A stretch of 64,000 nucleotides of DNA from Tetrapyrgos nigripes (lineage: Eukaryota; Basidiomycota; Agaricomycetes; Agaricales; Campanellaceae). The notes beneath the pieces were generated by a model. It saw only the letters and a list, made by a program, of their open reading frames with translations, had not been told where the DNA came from and ran no database searches. Numbering within the stretch: the first letter of the stretch is position 1; each line of letters starts with the position of its first letter. This document shows positions 54,605-64,000 of this stretch, in pieces. The stretch spans positions 62,001 through 126,000 of the forward strand of contig JAACJM010000218.1 in NCBI GenBank assembly GCA_013368315.1. Direction: 5' to 3'. Made by a program: the position numbers and the translations under genes.

Positions 54605-56476
54605 CTCATTTCTCCAATGTCCACTCTCCTCTGTCCCTCAAGCTTGCCTAGTACAGATTCTCCAATGAAATCAGCTCATGTCCATGGTTTGCACATTCTT
54701 ACATTTTCGGCAATCACAGAGAGTCATGGCGGATGGTAAATGAATGTTGACAGGGAGCGGAATGGTATATATTTATATATATTATTATAGAACGCTACGG
54801 AACCACGGAGAAAGACGGAGAAAGATGGAATGCAGGTGACCTCAAGGTGTCACCAAGTGTCGGGTGGGGATCGAGCACAAGACCACATCCTCTCAAAACA
54901 CAGATGAATGGGTTATCACTGAATTGTGAAGTATATCACGATGATCCTGTTCAGACAGCCAATACATCACGCAGCAAGCTGACGACAAGTACTCGCTGTT
55001 CGACGAAAGTTTGCGGGAAAGCGGTTACGAGAATTGTGCGGGTCACCCCTGCAGATCATGTGCGGGCCGGTGGGCCCATGCCTTGGATTAGCTGTATTTC
55101 TCAGTACACTACATCCAGGATAGCTTTTTAGGGCTTTATCTACATTATAATATTTTCTTGGCTTTTTAAACCCTCAGCCAAGTGCTCTATTTGAGTACCA
55201 GTGCTGCTAAATGACCAAATTTCGAGAATTTCTGATCAACATACTTATATACTGATAATTACCGAGGATCTGGTCATAGAAAAAATTCAAGGGACATCTG
55301 TGCATTTTAAAAGCATATTCTATCAATCTCCGAGGTACATATCTGCTTGTTAATGCAAGCCGAGTCGAGGCAAGGAGAGAACGGGGCTCTCAAGAGGCGT
55401 GGGAATTGGCATCGGGTAGCCCCGAATGACGTTGAGACGAGCTTTTCTCAACGTTGAAGGTACTAACACATGTATATTGATCTTTCATTACTTATAAGCT
55501 ATTTTCCTAAGTTTTAAATGCAGCATTGAGCACAGGTAGCAATAGAGAGCAACAGTTAGTTAGATGCGTCAGGTATTGGCTGGTCCACACCTGGCCCGCA
55601 CCTGGCCTACACATAGTCCCAATGATGTCATATGTGCGGCCCGCCCCGATGGATCTGCGGGTCAGTTCTCGACATACGTGCCACTTTCCAGGTCACACAT
55701 GTACGAAATTTGAACTTGTAAGAGTAGGTACAGGTACAGGCCTTCATACTTGTACTATTCATCTTCTCGTATCATTTAAGTATCTGTTTTCAAGCAGGGA
55801 TTAGCCTGATCAAACTTGAAAAAGAATGTATTAATAGTGTTTGCTAACTACATTGTCTAAGAGACTCAGAAAGTGGATCAGACTGCTTAAATAGGTAATT
55901 TTCATTGAGATATTCTTCTGTATGCATTTCTACATAGTGGAGGATAATTTGAACTGATATTTTGGTGGCACGCACATACACAGCCACTGACCCGCTGACC
56001 TGCAGGGGTGATCCGCACAATCCTACATACCATGCGGGAAAGGCATAGAATGACATTAGAAGAAGTGACATCATACAGAGATCTCCAATGAGATTCAAAC
56101 TCCCCTTGGCTGAGATGGCAGCTCCACCCGGTTGGACACACCCTCTCCTCCCTTTGGTCAGAGTTAGGGATAGTTTCATCGTGAAGCAAGGTATAGACGT
56201 TCGGTATCATCATGGAACCCTTGGGTATCTCATATTCCTCGCAGAGTCGCCAAAGTTGGGCAGACGCTGTCCTCCAAGTACTTCATCCAGTGCTTTCTGA
56301 GCTTTCTTCTGCACATCATGATGCAAAAAAGTACAATTGTAGCATAGAATCGAGCTCAAAGTCAGTCAACGATGCACTGACTGGGACTACTGCTAGATTA
56401 GGAAGGAGCCTCATGCTGACCCAAGCCTGGCTTGAGCCAACTTAATGACCCGGGTTTTGTACAGGCTCAACCCGCA
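54605..56476. other. Unassigned repeat-derived region
   Basis: No gene recognised. Around 55034-55055 is GAATTGTGCGGGTCACCCCTG; its near reverse complement CAGGGGTGATCCGCACAATCC stands at 56002-56023. These look like ends of hAT-like elements pointing away from each other. Several GC-rich TGCGGG / CCCGCA words lie between (55590-55670). Confidence 0.35.
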
Positions 56477-56963
56477 GCAACACTACATATTTTGAATACA
56501 CCCACATATCGGGATATTTCATTGAGTGTGTATCCTAACGACACATTTTCAAGTAGTGTTGTAAATCCTCCGAAATTAAGATCTTCCTGTCCTGACATGG
56601 CCAGCTTCGCCCATATAGCTTGCAAATAGCTCTCCCAATGCCTAGACCGCCCCTTTTTTTGGTTTTTGTTGCTCATGGACTCATTCTACGATTTTCAACA
56701 AGCAAGTAACATGTGGCAACACTACGTATTTTGAATACATCCACATATTGGGATATTTCATTGAGTGTGTATCCTAACAATGCATTTTCAAGTAGTGTTG
56801 TAAATCCTCCAAAATTAATTTGGATCTAAGAATGCAGATCTTCCTGTGACATGGCCAGCTTTGCCCATATAACTTGCATATAGCTCTCCCAATGCTTAGA
56901 CTGCCTGTTTGTTTCGTTTTCATTGCTCATGGACTCATTCTACGATTTTCAACAAGCAAGTAA
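56477..56963. repeat. Direct duplication of about 240 bp
   Basis: Copy 1 (56477-56709) and copy 2 (56716-56963) both run from GCAACACTAC to CAACAAGCAAGTAA. They differ by a 17-bp insertion and by substitutions, most of which are CG in copy 1 against TG or CA in copy 2 (for example ATATCGGG / ATATTGGG, CTTCGCCC / CTTTGCCC). Confidence 0.88.
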
Positions 56964-57123
56964 GTCTTTGTTATGTACAGTTCTCTAGATTTTTCTTAAT
57001 CATTTTCTGCTATACAGAGCACCTCCTTGATGCCATTCAAGCAGAGTGAAATCAACTGTACCTCAAACAGTCAAGATCCTTGACAGTTGATAGGGTATGT
57101 TCCCTTAGTTACTACTCATCTCC

Positions 57124-58599
57124 TTGCCAGTGTTCCTCACACATCGTCCTCAACAGAATGGTGACCTTGAGATACAATATTACACCAATCCCCATTCTTA
57201 TTGTGTTACAAACCATGAAGATTATGAACACCCCAATTCACCTCTTGAAGAGACAATTTTTTGCCTACAAGGTGTCGTCTACAAGCGTGAACTGCCTCCC
57301 ATGACGGCAAGCAGGTGCACAATTTTTAATAATTCTTAACTCGTTAGTTAGCTGATATCGTAAAACAGTAGGGTGTATGCTCAGAAACAAGCTCCATACC
57401 TCCGCCAGCACATCGGAATTGTAGGGCTGGGTCTTCCATATATGTCTACTGCCATAGATCAGCTCTATCAAATTCTTTCCAAGTTCCAGCATGCTCTGAA
57501 TAGTCAAAATCTCAATCCCTGGAGTGCAGACAGCTCATTCGGTCCTGGCCACGTCGGTATCACTGCCAATTGTTGTTACTTCACTGTGGGTTCTGCCACA
57601 TCTACAAAGCAGTCTATACCATTTCAGGATGGCATTGACCCAGATGGTATTTTTCAGTCACTCGTCACAAGCACAATGGTGCACACAGAGGATAATTCAG
57701 TCCTCTATATGAAAGCTTCAAAGCCAGGTCTAAAGTGGTGGTAAGTTTTCCAATTTCACATTCTTTCAACATTTTCTCCTTTTTTTTCACTTATCCCCTT
57801 CTACAGGTACACTGATATCCAACCTGCTGATATCTCAATTGGTGACATTGTCGAAATACAATTTACAGTAATTGTCAAGGTTGCTGATACACTTAAGTAA
57901 CCACCCAAGTCACACAATCAGAGAGCAGATACAAGACGATAGATTGAACAAGAGAGATATGAGTAGAGGAAAAGAGTAAGCTGACTGGGCTCTACACTGC
58001 GGAGACGAAGTGAACGAACTAAAGGATTAGCTAGAATGTCTAGTGGTTTATATAGAAGAACAATGAATAAGTGATAGGAGAAAGACAGGAGAAAGATAGG
58101 AGAAATAGGAGAAAGATAGGAGAAAGTGGAGAAATGTAAGGTAAAGATAGGATCAATGGAATGGAAGATTGATTGACAGTTATTATAAGGTTTGAAGTCA
58201 GTAATATAAGGTTTAAAAGGTTTATCGAGGAAACGCAATAGATGAATGATCAGAAAACAGATTCAATAGTGTAGTAGAAGAGGAAGGGGGACAAAGAACT
58301 GTAGCAGTTCGTGACAGTAATGACCGTTCGACAGCATGATAGTTCGTACAAAATGATCATGATTCTGAGGTCTGTTGCATTATTGGATGATTCCATCTCA
58401 ACTGTTCGTACTATTTCAGATTTTTTGGGCTATACTTATGCTTATATTCATCCAGGCTGCATCTGTCACCAGAAACCGTGCATTCTCGTTGAGAAAAGAC
58501 CTGCCAATTACACCACACAACCTTTTGAAGCATGTGAAATATGAGGACAGTTCAGATGAAGAAGATGTTGATATGGCTGGACTCAGGATTGGCGAGTGA
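57124..58599 (+). pseudogene. Multi-exon gene of unknown function, broken by a solo LTR
   Basis: Exons suggested: about 57159-57320 (NGDLEIQYYTNPHSYCVTNH, EETIFCLQGVVYKRELPPMT), about 57373-57741 (QKQAPYLRQHIGIVGLG, FGPGHVGITANCCYFTVGSA, SVLYMKASKPGLKWW), 57807-57872 joined across the LTR to 58317 onward (DIQPADISIGDIVEIQFTVI, then MTVRQHDSSYKMIMILRSVA), and about 58454-58599 (VTRNRAFSLRKDLPITPHNL, then acidic DSSDEEDVD and AGLRIGE-stop). The intron 57742-57806 is GTAAGT..CTACAG. Removing the LTR with one GTAAT keeps the frame. The family is unknown to me; similar proteins of unknown function are common in Agaricomycetes, from memory only. Confidence 0.6.
57873..58316 (+). repeat. Solo LTR with 5-bp target duplication
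   Basis: TGTCAAGGTTGC...GTTCGTGACA, 444 bp, flanked by GTAAT (57868-57872 and 58317-58321). Same family as 1452-1888, which lies in the opposite orientation, and related to the LTRs of chromovirus B. Confidence 0.95.
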
Positions 58600-59263
58600 A
58601 GGTTCCTCATAGCTGTACAGTACTAGTAGCCACACAGAATAATTCTGGTACTTATGTACATATTTGTCTTCGTCGAATTTTGGTTGAAATTTGCCACATG
58701 GGAACTTTGGATACTGTGAAAGGTATTGACTTGCAAAAACTTTCTACATGTCACACTCACATGTCAAGACTGTCTTCTTCTCCAACTCCATCGCTTGACG
58801 GTTTCTTCTGTTATGATAGGGATACCATTGACCCTATCTCTAAACCAGCTGGAAATTTTGTCATGTATTCAACTCGGGACAGCTGTGCCACTGAACCCTA
58901 GCCATCAAGCTTCTTTTCCTTTCCGATCAGGCATGCTAGAAGCACCGCTCATATCAGAGCATGCATCAGTACATTTGAAGATCTCCACCATGTGCATATC
59001 ACTTAGTAAAAACTCAGGAACATTTTCTACAGTCATACAGACCCTGACAGATTGCCCGGGAACTTTGTACATTCACTAACATCAACCAGCTGTGGCATAT
59101 GTTTTTACTCACACAAGTTCTATCTTTGTAGGTAAATGCAACGGAGATTCTCACTCCTCGGCCTTTGTATACACCATCCTGACTTCGATTTTCATTCCTG
59201 CATAGATATAAAAGCTTCGCTCATGGCTGCTTCTTCAACAACCCCCCCCCCTCCCCCCAAGTC
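58600..59263. other. Unassigned region
   Basis: No gene recognised. Short plus-strand frames (58596-58901, 58726-59079) have no domain. A C-run is present at 59242-59258. Confidence 0.3.
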
Positions 59264-59573
59264 ATGCCTCGTGGTCCATCAACCAAAAAACCTCGTCTTG
59301 AGAGTTTCAACGTTCCTGAGGAGGAAGCTGCGCAAGACAGCATCGACGAGTTTGAAGACGACACTACTGCTCCCCGCCGCTCATTTCGGAAGTAAGTCTT
59401 TACCTCAATGTCCTTTTCCTAACTCTATCACAGGCCATATCTCTAACCAGATAACCAGAGACCAACCAAACCATGAAACCCATCCAAAACTCCAATTACA
59501 ATGAAAATTGATGAAAAAAGGGAAGACGAGGAGAACTATGCCCACTTCGTTTCTGAGAGAGAGCGTTAATGGC
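59264..59573 (+). pseudogene. 5' exon fragment of an unknown gene
   Basis: It begins ATGCCTCGTGG (MPRGPSTKKPRLESFNVPEE, then an acidic D/E stretch and RRSFR) and reaches a GTAAGT donor at 59392. A basic Lys/Arg patch followed by acid suggests a nuclear protein, for example the start of a DNA-binding or transposase protein. Possible continuation IDEKREDEENYAHFVSERER lies at about 59501-59560. All acceptors that I tried lead to early stops, so the gene is broken or my exon choice is wrong. Confidence 0.35.
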
Positions 59574-59584
59574 ATCAGTTGCAG

Positions 59585-59753
59585 CATGACGTCGTGGTCG
59601 TCAACGTCAACGGTCCTTGGACCCGGTCCAGACCGAGTCTAGACTTCTCGGTTGTCGGGAAGGGTAGAGACCGGCCTAGGGGTGGGAGACTGAACCCGTG
59701 GAAAATTTTTCGAGGTCGACCTAAGTTAACTCAGCCTAAAGGCCTCGTAATTC
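59585..59753 (-). repeat. Repeat family R1, copy c
   Basis: Reverse complement starts TTACGAGGCCTTTAGGCTGA, then GTTAACTTAGGTCGACC, and contains GTCTGGACCGGGTCC and CCACGACGTCATG. It is the best-preserved copy and lies between two gene fragments. Confidence 0.7.
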
Positions 59754-59804
59754 AATGTTCCGCTAAAAATATTCTTTCAGCCCTTATTACAATCAGAATT
59801 CTGC

Positions 59805-60370
59805 GCCATGACTATAAAATCAAGAAGGATATGGGGTCGAGTTCGACTTGTCGAAGCTTGAGACCGATAGCAGTGGTAGTGATCGAGAGTGGCGCTTTGA
59901 ACGCCGCTTTTTTGATCACATACACCGTCATTATTATCGTTGAACGATTCCCTGGTAATCAGGCCCTGATCGCCGACTTGGTCCTTGTCGATATTGTAAG
60001 TCTTAAACCCATACTTCTCTTGAAAAATTCGTTTCAATTTTCCTTCTCCTCGTCTCAACTTCGTCTACAGTCCACTGGAATCGTGGCTATGGTGTTTTAA
60101 ATGGTCATAGTCCAAGCTGGTCTACGCTCAAAAGAACAAGAAAATTGGCCAGCGTCATCTCTAGATACACAAATGCGTTCGCATCTGTCAAGTCTGGTAT
60201 GGGCCCGGTCACAACAGGCTATGGGTAGTACTGGCAGTGGGTTTCAAGAAGCTACTGTCACTGATATCAGTGAAGGTTCGGAGGACGTATGGCTTTCAGA
60301 GCAAGAGAACTCAATAACACCCGTGCAAAATGAATCGAGATATAGTAGTAACATGGATCAGTTTGCATAA
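59805..60370 (+). pseudogene. 3' fragment of a multi-pass membrane protein gene
   Basis: The frame includes TCRSLRPIAVVVIESGALNA and AFLITYTVIIIVERFPGN, giving one hydrophobic helix preceded by the R-x-I-x-x-V-V-E-S-G/A motif seen in fungal seven-helix proteins of unknown function (family-level recollection). An intron GTAAGTC..CTACAG (about 59997-60070) leads to STGIVAMVF-TAA-MVIVQAGL. The TAA breaks the last helix, and the frame then continues into a polar tail ending SRYSSNMDQFA-stop at 60370. The 5' part is missing; repeat R1c lies immediately upstream. Confidence 0.5.
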
Positions 60371-60692
60371 TTAGGAGGAAATACTGAGCTTTAGCTCCTT
60401 TACAACGGTTATTTGAAGCAGACTCACAGACGCTGCCGTTATACTGATCAATTCCATCCCTATGTCGACTGATCTCAACAATCTTGCATGTTCATTTCTA
60501 ACTTTAATATACACAATCCTGACAATAGGAACCCATATTTGACCCAAAATTTCCCCAAAAATCCCAAGAAAAAGAAAACCAGACAGTCTGAACCGGGTGC
60601 TCGCTTGATGGGTACACCTAAGAATGCCATTTCACGTCAGAAATAAAGATCATGATCACCACTAGCCGACTCGGAGAAGAGTCTTACCTTGA
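60371..60692. other. Intergenic region
   Basis: Nothing recognised. It holds the 3' flank of the secreted-protein gene on the minus strand. Confidence 0.4.
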
Positions 60693-61234
60693 TCAGAGAG
60701 GAGAGCAAGTAAACGAACTGATCTGGTCCTCGAAGTTTTGTACGCTATTGACGCCGGTGATCTGGTCGAAGCGACGGTAAATTCCACCAACGAGAGCAAC
60801 CTCATCTTCACTATTGGCTGAGCCACTTGTGGCACAGCCAAAATCGCTGTTGGGGGCATTCATTTCGAGACAAGGTCAGTTTACTACATTCACAACTAGC
60901 AATGATAGACCGACTTACACGAAGAAAGTACAGATAAACCCACCGGGGACTATCGCGCCGGATATCTCCTTGTTCAAGATGGTAAGACCACCGAGGAAGT
61001 TGGTGCAACTGTCGGAAACGACGGGGAGCGAAATGCAAGTTCCGGCCAAGTTACGGCTGGTGCAGATGGTGACGGTGGGGCTGGCAGCCTATATACATAA
61101 GACAGCTAATCGTTAGCATTTATACCATTGTGGACGTCGGCACTGGCAGCGAGAAAGACGAGAAGACTTGCCGGAGCAGCAGCGACGGTGAGGGCGGCGG
61201 TGAGAGCGACGAGGAAAGCTTTGCTAGAGAACAT
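60693..61234 (-). CDS. Small secreted cysteine-rich protein, three exons
   Basis: Start ATG at 61234. Signal peptide MFSSKAFLVALTAALTVAAA. Exon 2 is 61088-60919: TVTICTSRNLAGTCISLPVV, then SDSCTNFLGGL and IVPGGFICTFF. Exon 3 is 60846-60693: DFGCATSGSANSEDEVALVG, then GIYRRFDQITGV and SFTCSPL-stop. Intron 2 is GTAAGTCGG..CAACAG. The donor of intron 1 is uncertain: only donors after ..APASLL or ..ASAD give an open frame, while the stronger GTATAA donor does not. The mature part has six cysteines, so three disulfides are possible. It resembles the small secreted proteins abundant in plant-associated basidiomycetes; no specific function can be given. It appears intact. Confidence 0.7.
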
Positions 61235-62465
61235 TTTGGTAGGCGTTGACTCGATTTCAGGTTGAGAAAGCTGATTCAAGTTTGTTGGGATGAAAATGAG
61301 AACTGGAGCTTTTATAGCTGAGCTGGGGCTTGTGAAATTGCTTATACTGAATTGCTCCTTCGTTGCACTCAGTATGTATGATTCCTTCAGGCTTTCTGGC
61401 AGCCACTTTGCAGCCACTGGGCCTGTGTAGTATGTTCAAACCTTCGGCGTTCAGGGTCACTGATTCCTTCTGTCCGTGACATCTTGACATCCAGCTGATC
61501 ATCCTAGAATTTGCGATAGATGTTCCATGTGGTTAGTGCATCCTATGAGCTGCTACCCCTCGACGAATATTCAGGGGTATTCTCATTCGGCGAATCCAAA
61601 GTTTCAGTGTAAAGGCACATTCCGACGAACCCATAGTTCATAGGAAAATATATCCATCGATTCAACTTAATTCCAGGTGACTGGACGTGTATCTCAACTT
61701 GAATGCCACTCTTTGAGTCCGGCTGCTACCGGTGCATCGGTGTGACCGGTCTTCGTGTTCAACTCTTCGCGTTCATGCTCGGTCATCGGCTGCGTCCTCA
61801 ACGGAAAAGGTGTACTGTAGTAAGTCTCTTGGCACCCATTCACTTTAATTGGCTTAATCAAGAGAGGTGCTGGTCCTCTATTTCGCAGATGTGGCATGTG
61901 GTTACGGTGCGCTTGTACGACGCCGGCTTGAATATCAGTCGACACACTGCGGCATAATACTTATAGCTTGCAGGCAGATGTAGAGCTGGTTACACCGACT
62001 TAGTATGAACCGGTATTGAGGTTTCCGCTAAGCGCGGTAGCTCGAGGATTTTCAACTTTAAAAATTTCTCCACCTTTCAAGGAGCAAGACGAACGTCAAA
62101 CTACTGATTGAGTCAGATCGACAGAGGGGAAGTATGGGGTACGTTTAATTGAAATCTGAGAAGACTCAATCTCAGTATATACCTCTCTCCTGACTGGCAT
62201 ATGGTACTTACCACTGGCAGTACGGTTTATGTCTGGCTACATGCTCGTACCCTGGCCTTCCAAACCACTGTGGGGTTCCCATAGGTTACTATGTAGCCTA
62301 TCGTAGGTTGATATGCCAGATCAACCTACAATTGAAGGCAGCCTATCTTGTTGGCTGGAATATAAGCAATGAACTAAGCTACTGTAGACTGAAAAGGAAC
62401 CTTTGGTATAACCTATATCTATGGACACGAATCGACTAATGAATTATCCTTTGGTAGGTTGATTT
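61235..62465. other. Intergenic region with subterminal repeats of the downstream transposase element
   Basis: 61235-62200: no gene seen. At 62307-62333 a perfect 10-bp hairpin GTAGGTTGAT / ATCAACCTAC stands with a third copy of GTAGGTTGAT at about 62454 and further TAGGTT / AACCTA words (62280-62420). CACTGTGGGGTTCCC at about 62266 could be the CACT-type end of the element. The pattern fits transposase-binding repeats at the 3' end of a CACTA-like transposon. Confidence 0.4.
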
Positions 62466-62499
62466 TCAGTTTAAGTGAGAACGGTCAAAAAATCTATAA

Positions 62500-64000
62500 C
62501 TAGTCATCGGACTCTATATACAAAGTCCGTTTGAGTACTCCGCTTCGGTCTAGTAATACCCATCCTGTCTTGTTGCGGTTCTTCACCCTACCCATGAGAC
62601 ATTGAATGCTCTCAATGCCAATCACATCCAATGCGCCGGTGCTGGAGTAAAAATACATATCAACGTCACGAAGAGGCTGTTTATTGTCCAATTTGCAGCT
62701 CCGCATTGCGGCAAGACAAATTTCTTCACCAGCTGACACTCTGAGCACACGACATGCATCCGGGTCCGAGAAGGACACCACAATGATGCGCTCAAGCTGA
62801 CCATAGAATTGCTGAAGAACCATTTTCCTCCGATGATTCTTCTTGCGTGCATGTAAGTCGACATAAGCTTCATACTGGTAATGAGATATAAGGAACGAAA
62901 GAACATCAGAAAGAGAAAGCTGCAATTATAGAGATATGCTTACCTGGACAAATGTAGCATCTCTTGAATCTTCACTAGCAATTCCACCTACATGTGATGC
63001 CCGAATGGTTTCACCCTCTTCGGAGTCTACTTGTCGTATGCATCCCCAGACTTCGACGTGAGCTGACTGGAAATGCTTTCGGACAACTCGTATCGTTATG
63101 TTTCTGGAGTCGAAACGAGTGACAAGAGCTGTGCAGACAGCGGTGACTAAGCCAGCAGACAAGTGGTCTTGTGTTGACTGTGCTTTCGGAGGACATAGAA
63201 TTATTGCAGAATCTAAGGAAAATGTAAGAGTAAGACTGAAAATCTAAAGGAGAAGCTTACCAGACTTCAACACCGATGAGCCTTGTGGCTGATTAACTTT
63301 GGACGGCCCTAGCTTGAGTTCCTCACAGACATTGTAGCGAAGTTTGATCTGTGAGAGCTGCGCAGTCTCCAACACATAGCGGTCCAGTGAACGATAAGGG
63401 TAACGCCGGCTCCGAATGGCTGGCTGCAGAGAACCGCAGTAACGCTCCATTGGGAAGGCCCAATAACACCATACGGGGCCCATCGCCTCAATGCTATCCG
63501 CAATATGCAGAAGAGCATGGATAGTGAGTGGACAAGCGGAGACGCGGCCTGCAGAGTATTGATAATAGTATCTGGACAATAATGAGTATTCACGAAAAAC
63601 AGTCAGTATGAGAAAATAGGGCTTACTTTTCGTATTTCTGAACCCATTCAATAAACCCCATCCTAATCTCATTCACCTCTTCAGTCGTGATTTCAAACTG
63701 CAGACATTTGGTGAGGAGTTTTACGAGAAGTAAAAAGTGGTCGTAGTACTTCTTGCCGAGACGCTTGCGCAAAAGAACTGGGCCCAAATACATTGTCCAA
63801 AAGGACCACATCTCTGCTGAGACGGTCGACTTGTCGTTAGCAACATCTGCTACTCGCGCACCAAATGCTGAAGGGATGGTAGCACCTGAAGCTGCAGTCT
63901 CTGATCCTATAGCTTCCCAGACCGCTTTGCCCAGTGTATAAGATTCTGACCCCTCATCGAGACCCTTGAAATCACTGGTCCAATGAAGAATCAGATTTTT
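62500..64000 (-). CDS. CACTA/EnSpm-like transposase gene, 3' part (DUF4218-type region), runs off the window
   Basis: Exons in gene sense: 64000 (open) to about 63627 (NLILHWTSDFKGLDEG, then WSFWTMYLGPVLLRKRLGKK); after a GTAAGC..CCAG intron, about 63571-63259 (TIHALLHIADSIEAMGPVWC, YWAFPMERYCGSLQPAIRSR); about 63212-62946 (AVCTALVTRFDSRNITIRVV, HVEVWGCIRQVDSEEGETIR); about 62888-62500 (YEAYVDLHARKKNHRRKMVL, DMYFYSSTGALDVIGIESIQ, RTLYIESDD-stop). The ADSI..GPVW..W-x-FPMER block is the DUF4218 signature that accompanies CACTA (Plavaka-like) transposases. Exons read through cleanly with GT..AG introns, so it may be intact. The catalytic part lies beyond the window. Confidence 0.75.

Noticed and set aside
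55034..56023. A single 1-kb element bounded by CAGGGGTGA ends
   Set aside because: The two ends face outward rather than inward, so they cannot bound one element between them.

Overview
The window looks like nuclear DNA of a filamentous basidiomycete, probably an Agaricomycete. Evidence: short GT..AG introns of about 50-75 nt, a class I hydrophobin gene, chromodomain Ty3 elements, tyrosine-recombinase retrotransposons, and copia and CACTA/hAT-type elements of the kinds these fungi carry. Most of the 64 kb is nested transposable elements. Plausible host genes are few.

Layout. 1-3.2 kb: a solo LTR (1452-1888) and an intact hydrophobin gene (2642-3081). 3.2-33.9 kb: one old chromovirus (A) broken into pieces by later insertions. 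The insertions are a 466-bp element (9333-9798), a tyrosine-recombinase (YR) retrotransposon with split direct repeats (YR-1, 10110-16654), an 11.4-kb insertion (17137-28584) that itself carries a second chromovirus with both LTRs (B, 18305-25816), and a second YR retrotransposon (YR-2, 29553-33799) whose recombinase gene holds a 246-bp MITE. Cutting out the insertions in silico rejoins A's reading frame at several junctions, so the order of events can be read. 33.9-38.9 kb: a third Ty3-like element (C, minus strand). 39.2-42 kb: a terminal-inverted-repeat element and an internally deleted copia (F). 44.1-44.45 kb: a roughly 100-bp tandem repeat. 44.4-51 kb: a CpG-rich, well preserved block with a gene 3' end, a multi-exon plus-strand gene, a tRNA-like sequence and an intact 1266-codon Ty3-type pol (E) on the minus strand. 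51.3-54.5 kb: the 5' half of a copia (D), cut by a hAT-type MITE. 54.6-64 kb: gene fragments, a multi-exon gene broken by a solo LTR, a small secreted cysteine-rich protein gene and the 3' part of a DUF4218-type transposase gene running off the window.

Two themes stand out. First, the in-frame stops in the decayed elements are overwhelmingly TGA, and where the family consensus is recognisable they sit at arginine positions. LTR, TIR and tandem-repeat copies also differ mostly at CG versus TG/CA. This is the footprint of CpG deamination (CGA to TGA), and it implies cytosine methylation of repeats rather than a changed genetic code. Second, the 44.4-51 kb block lacks this decay and is full of TCGCGA-type words, so it is young, protected or selected. 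All reading was by eye; no alignment or database search was run.
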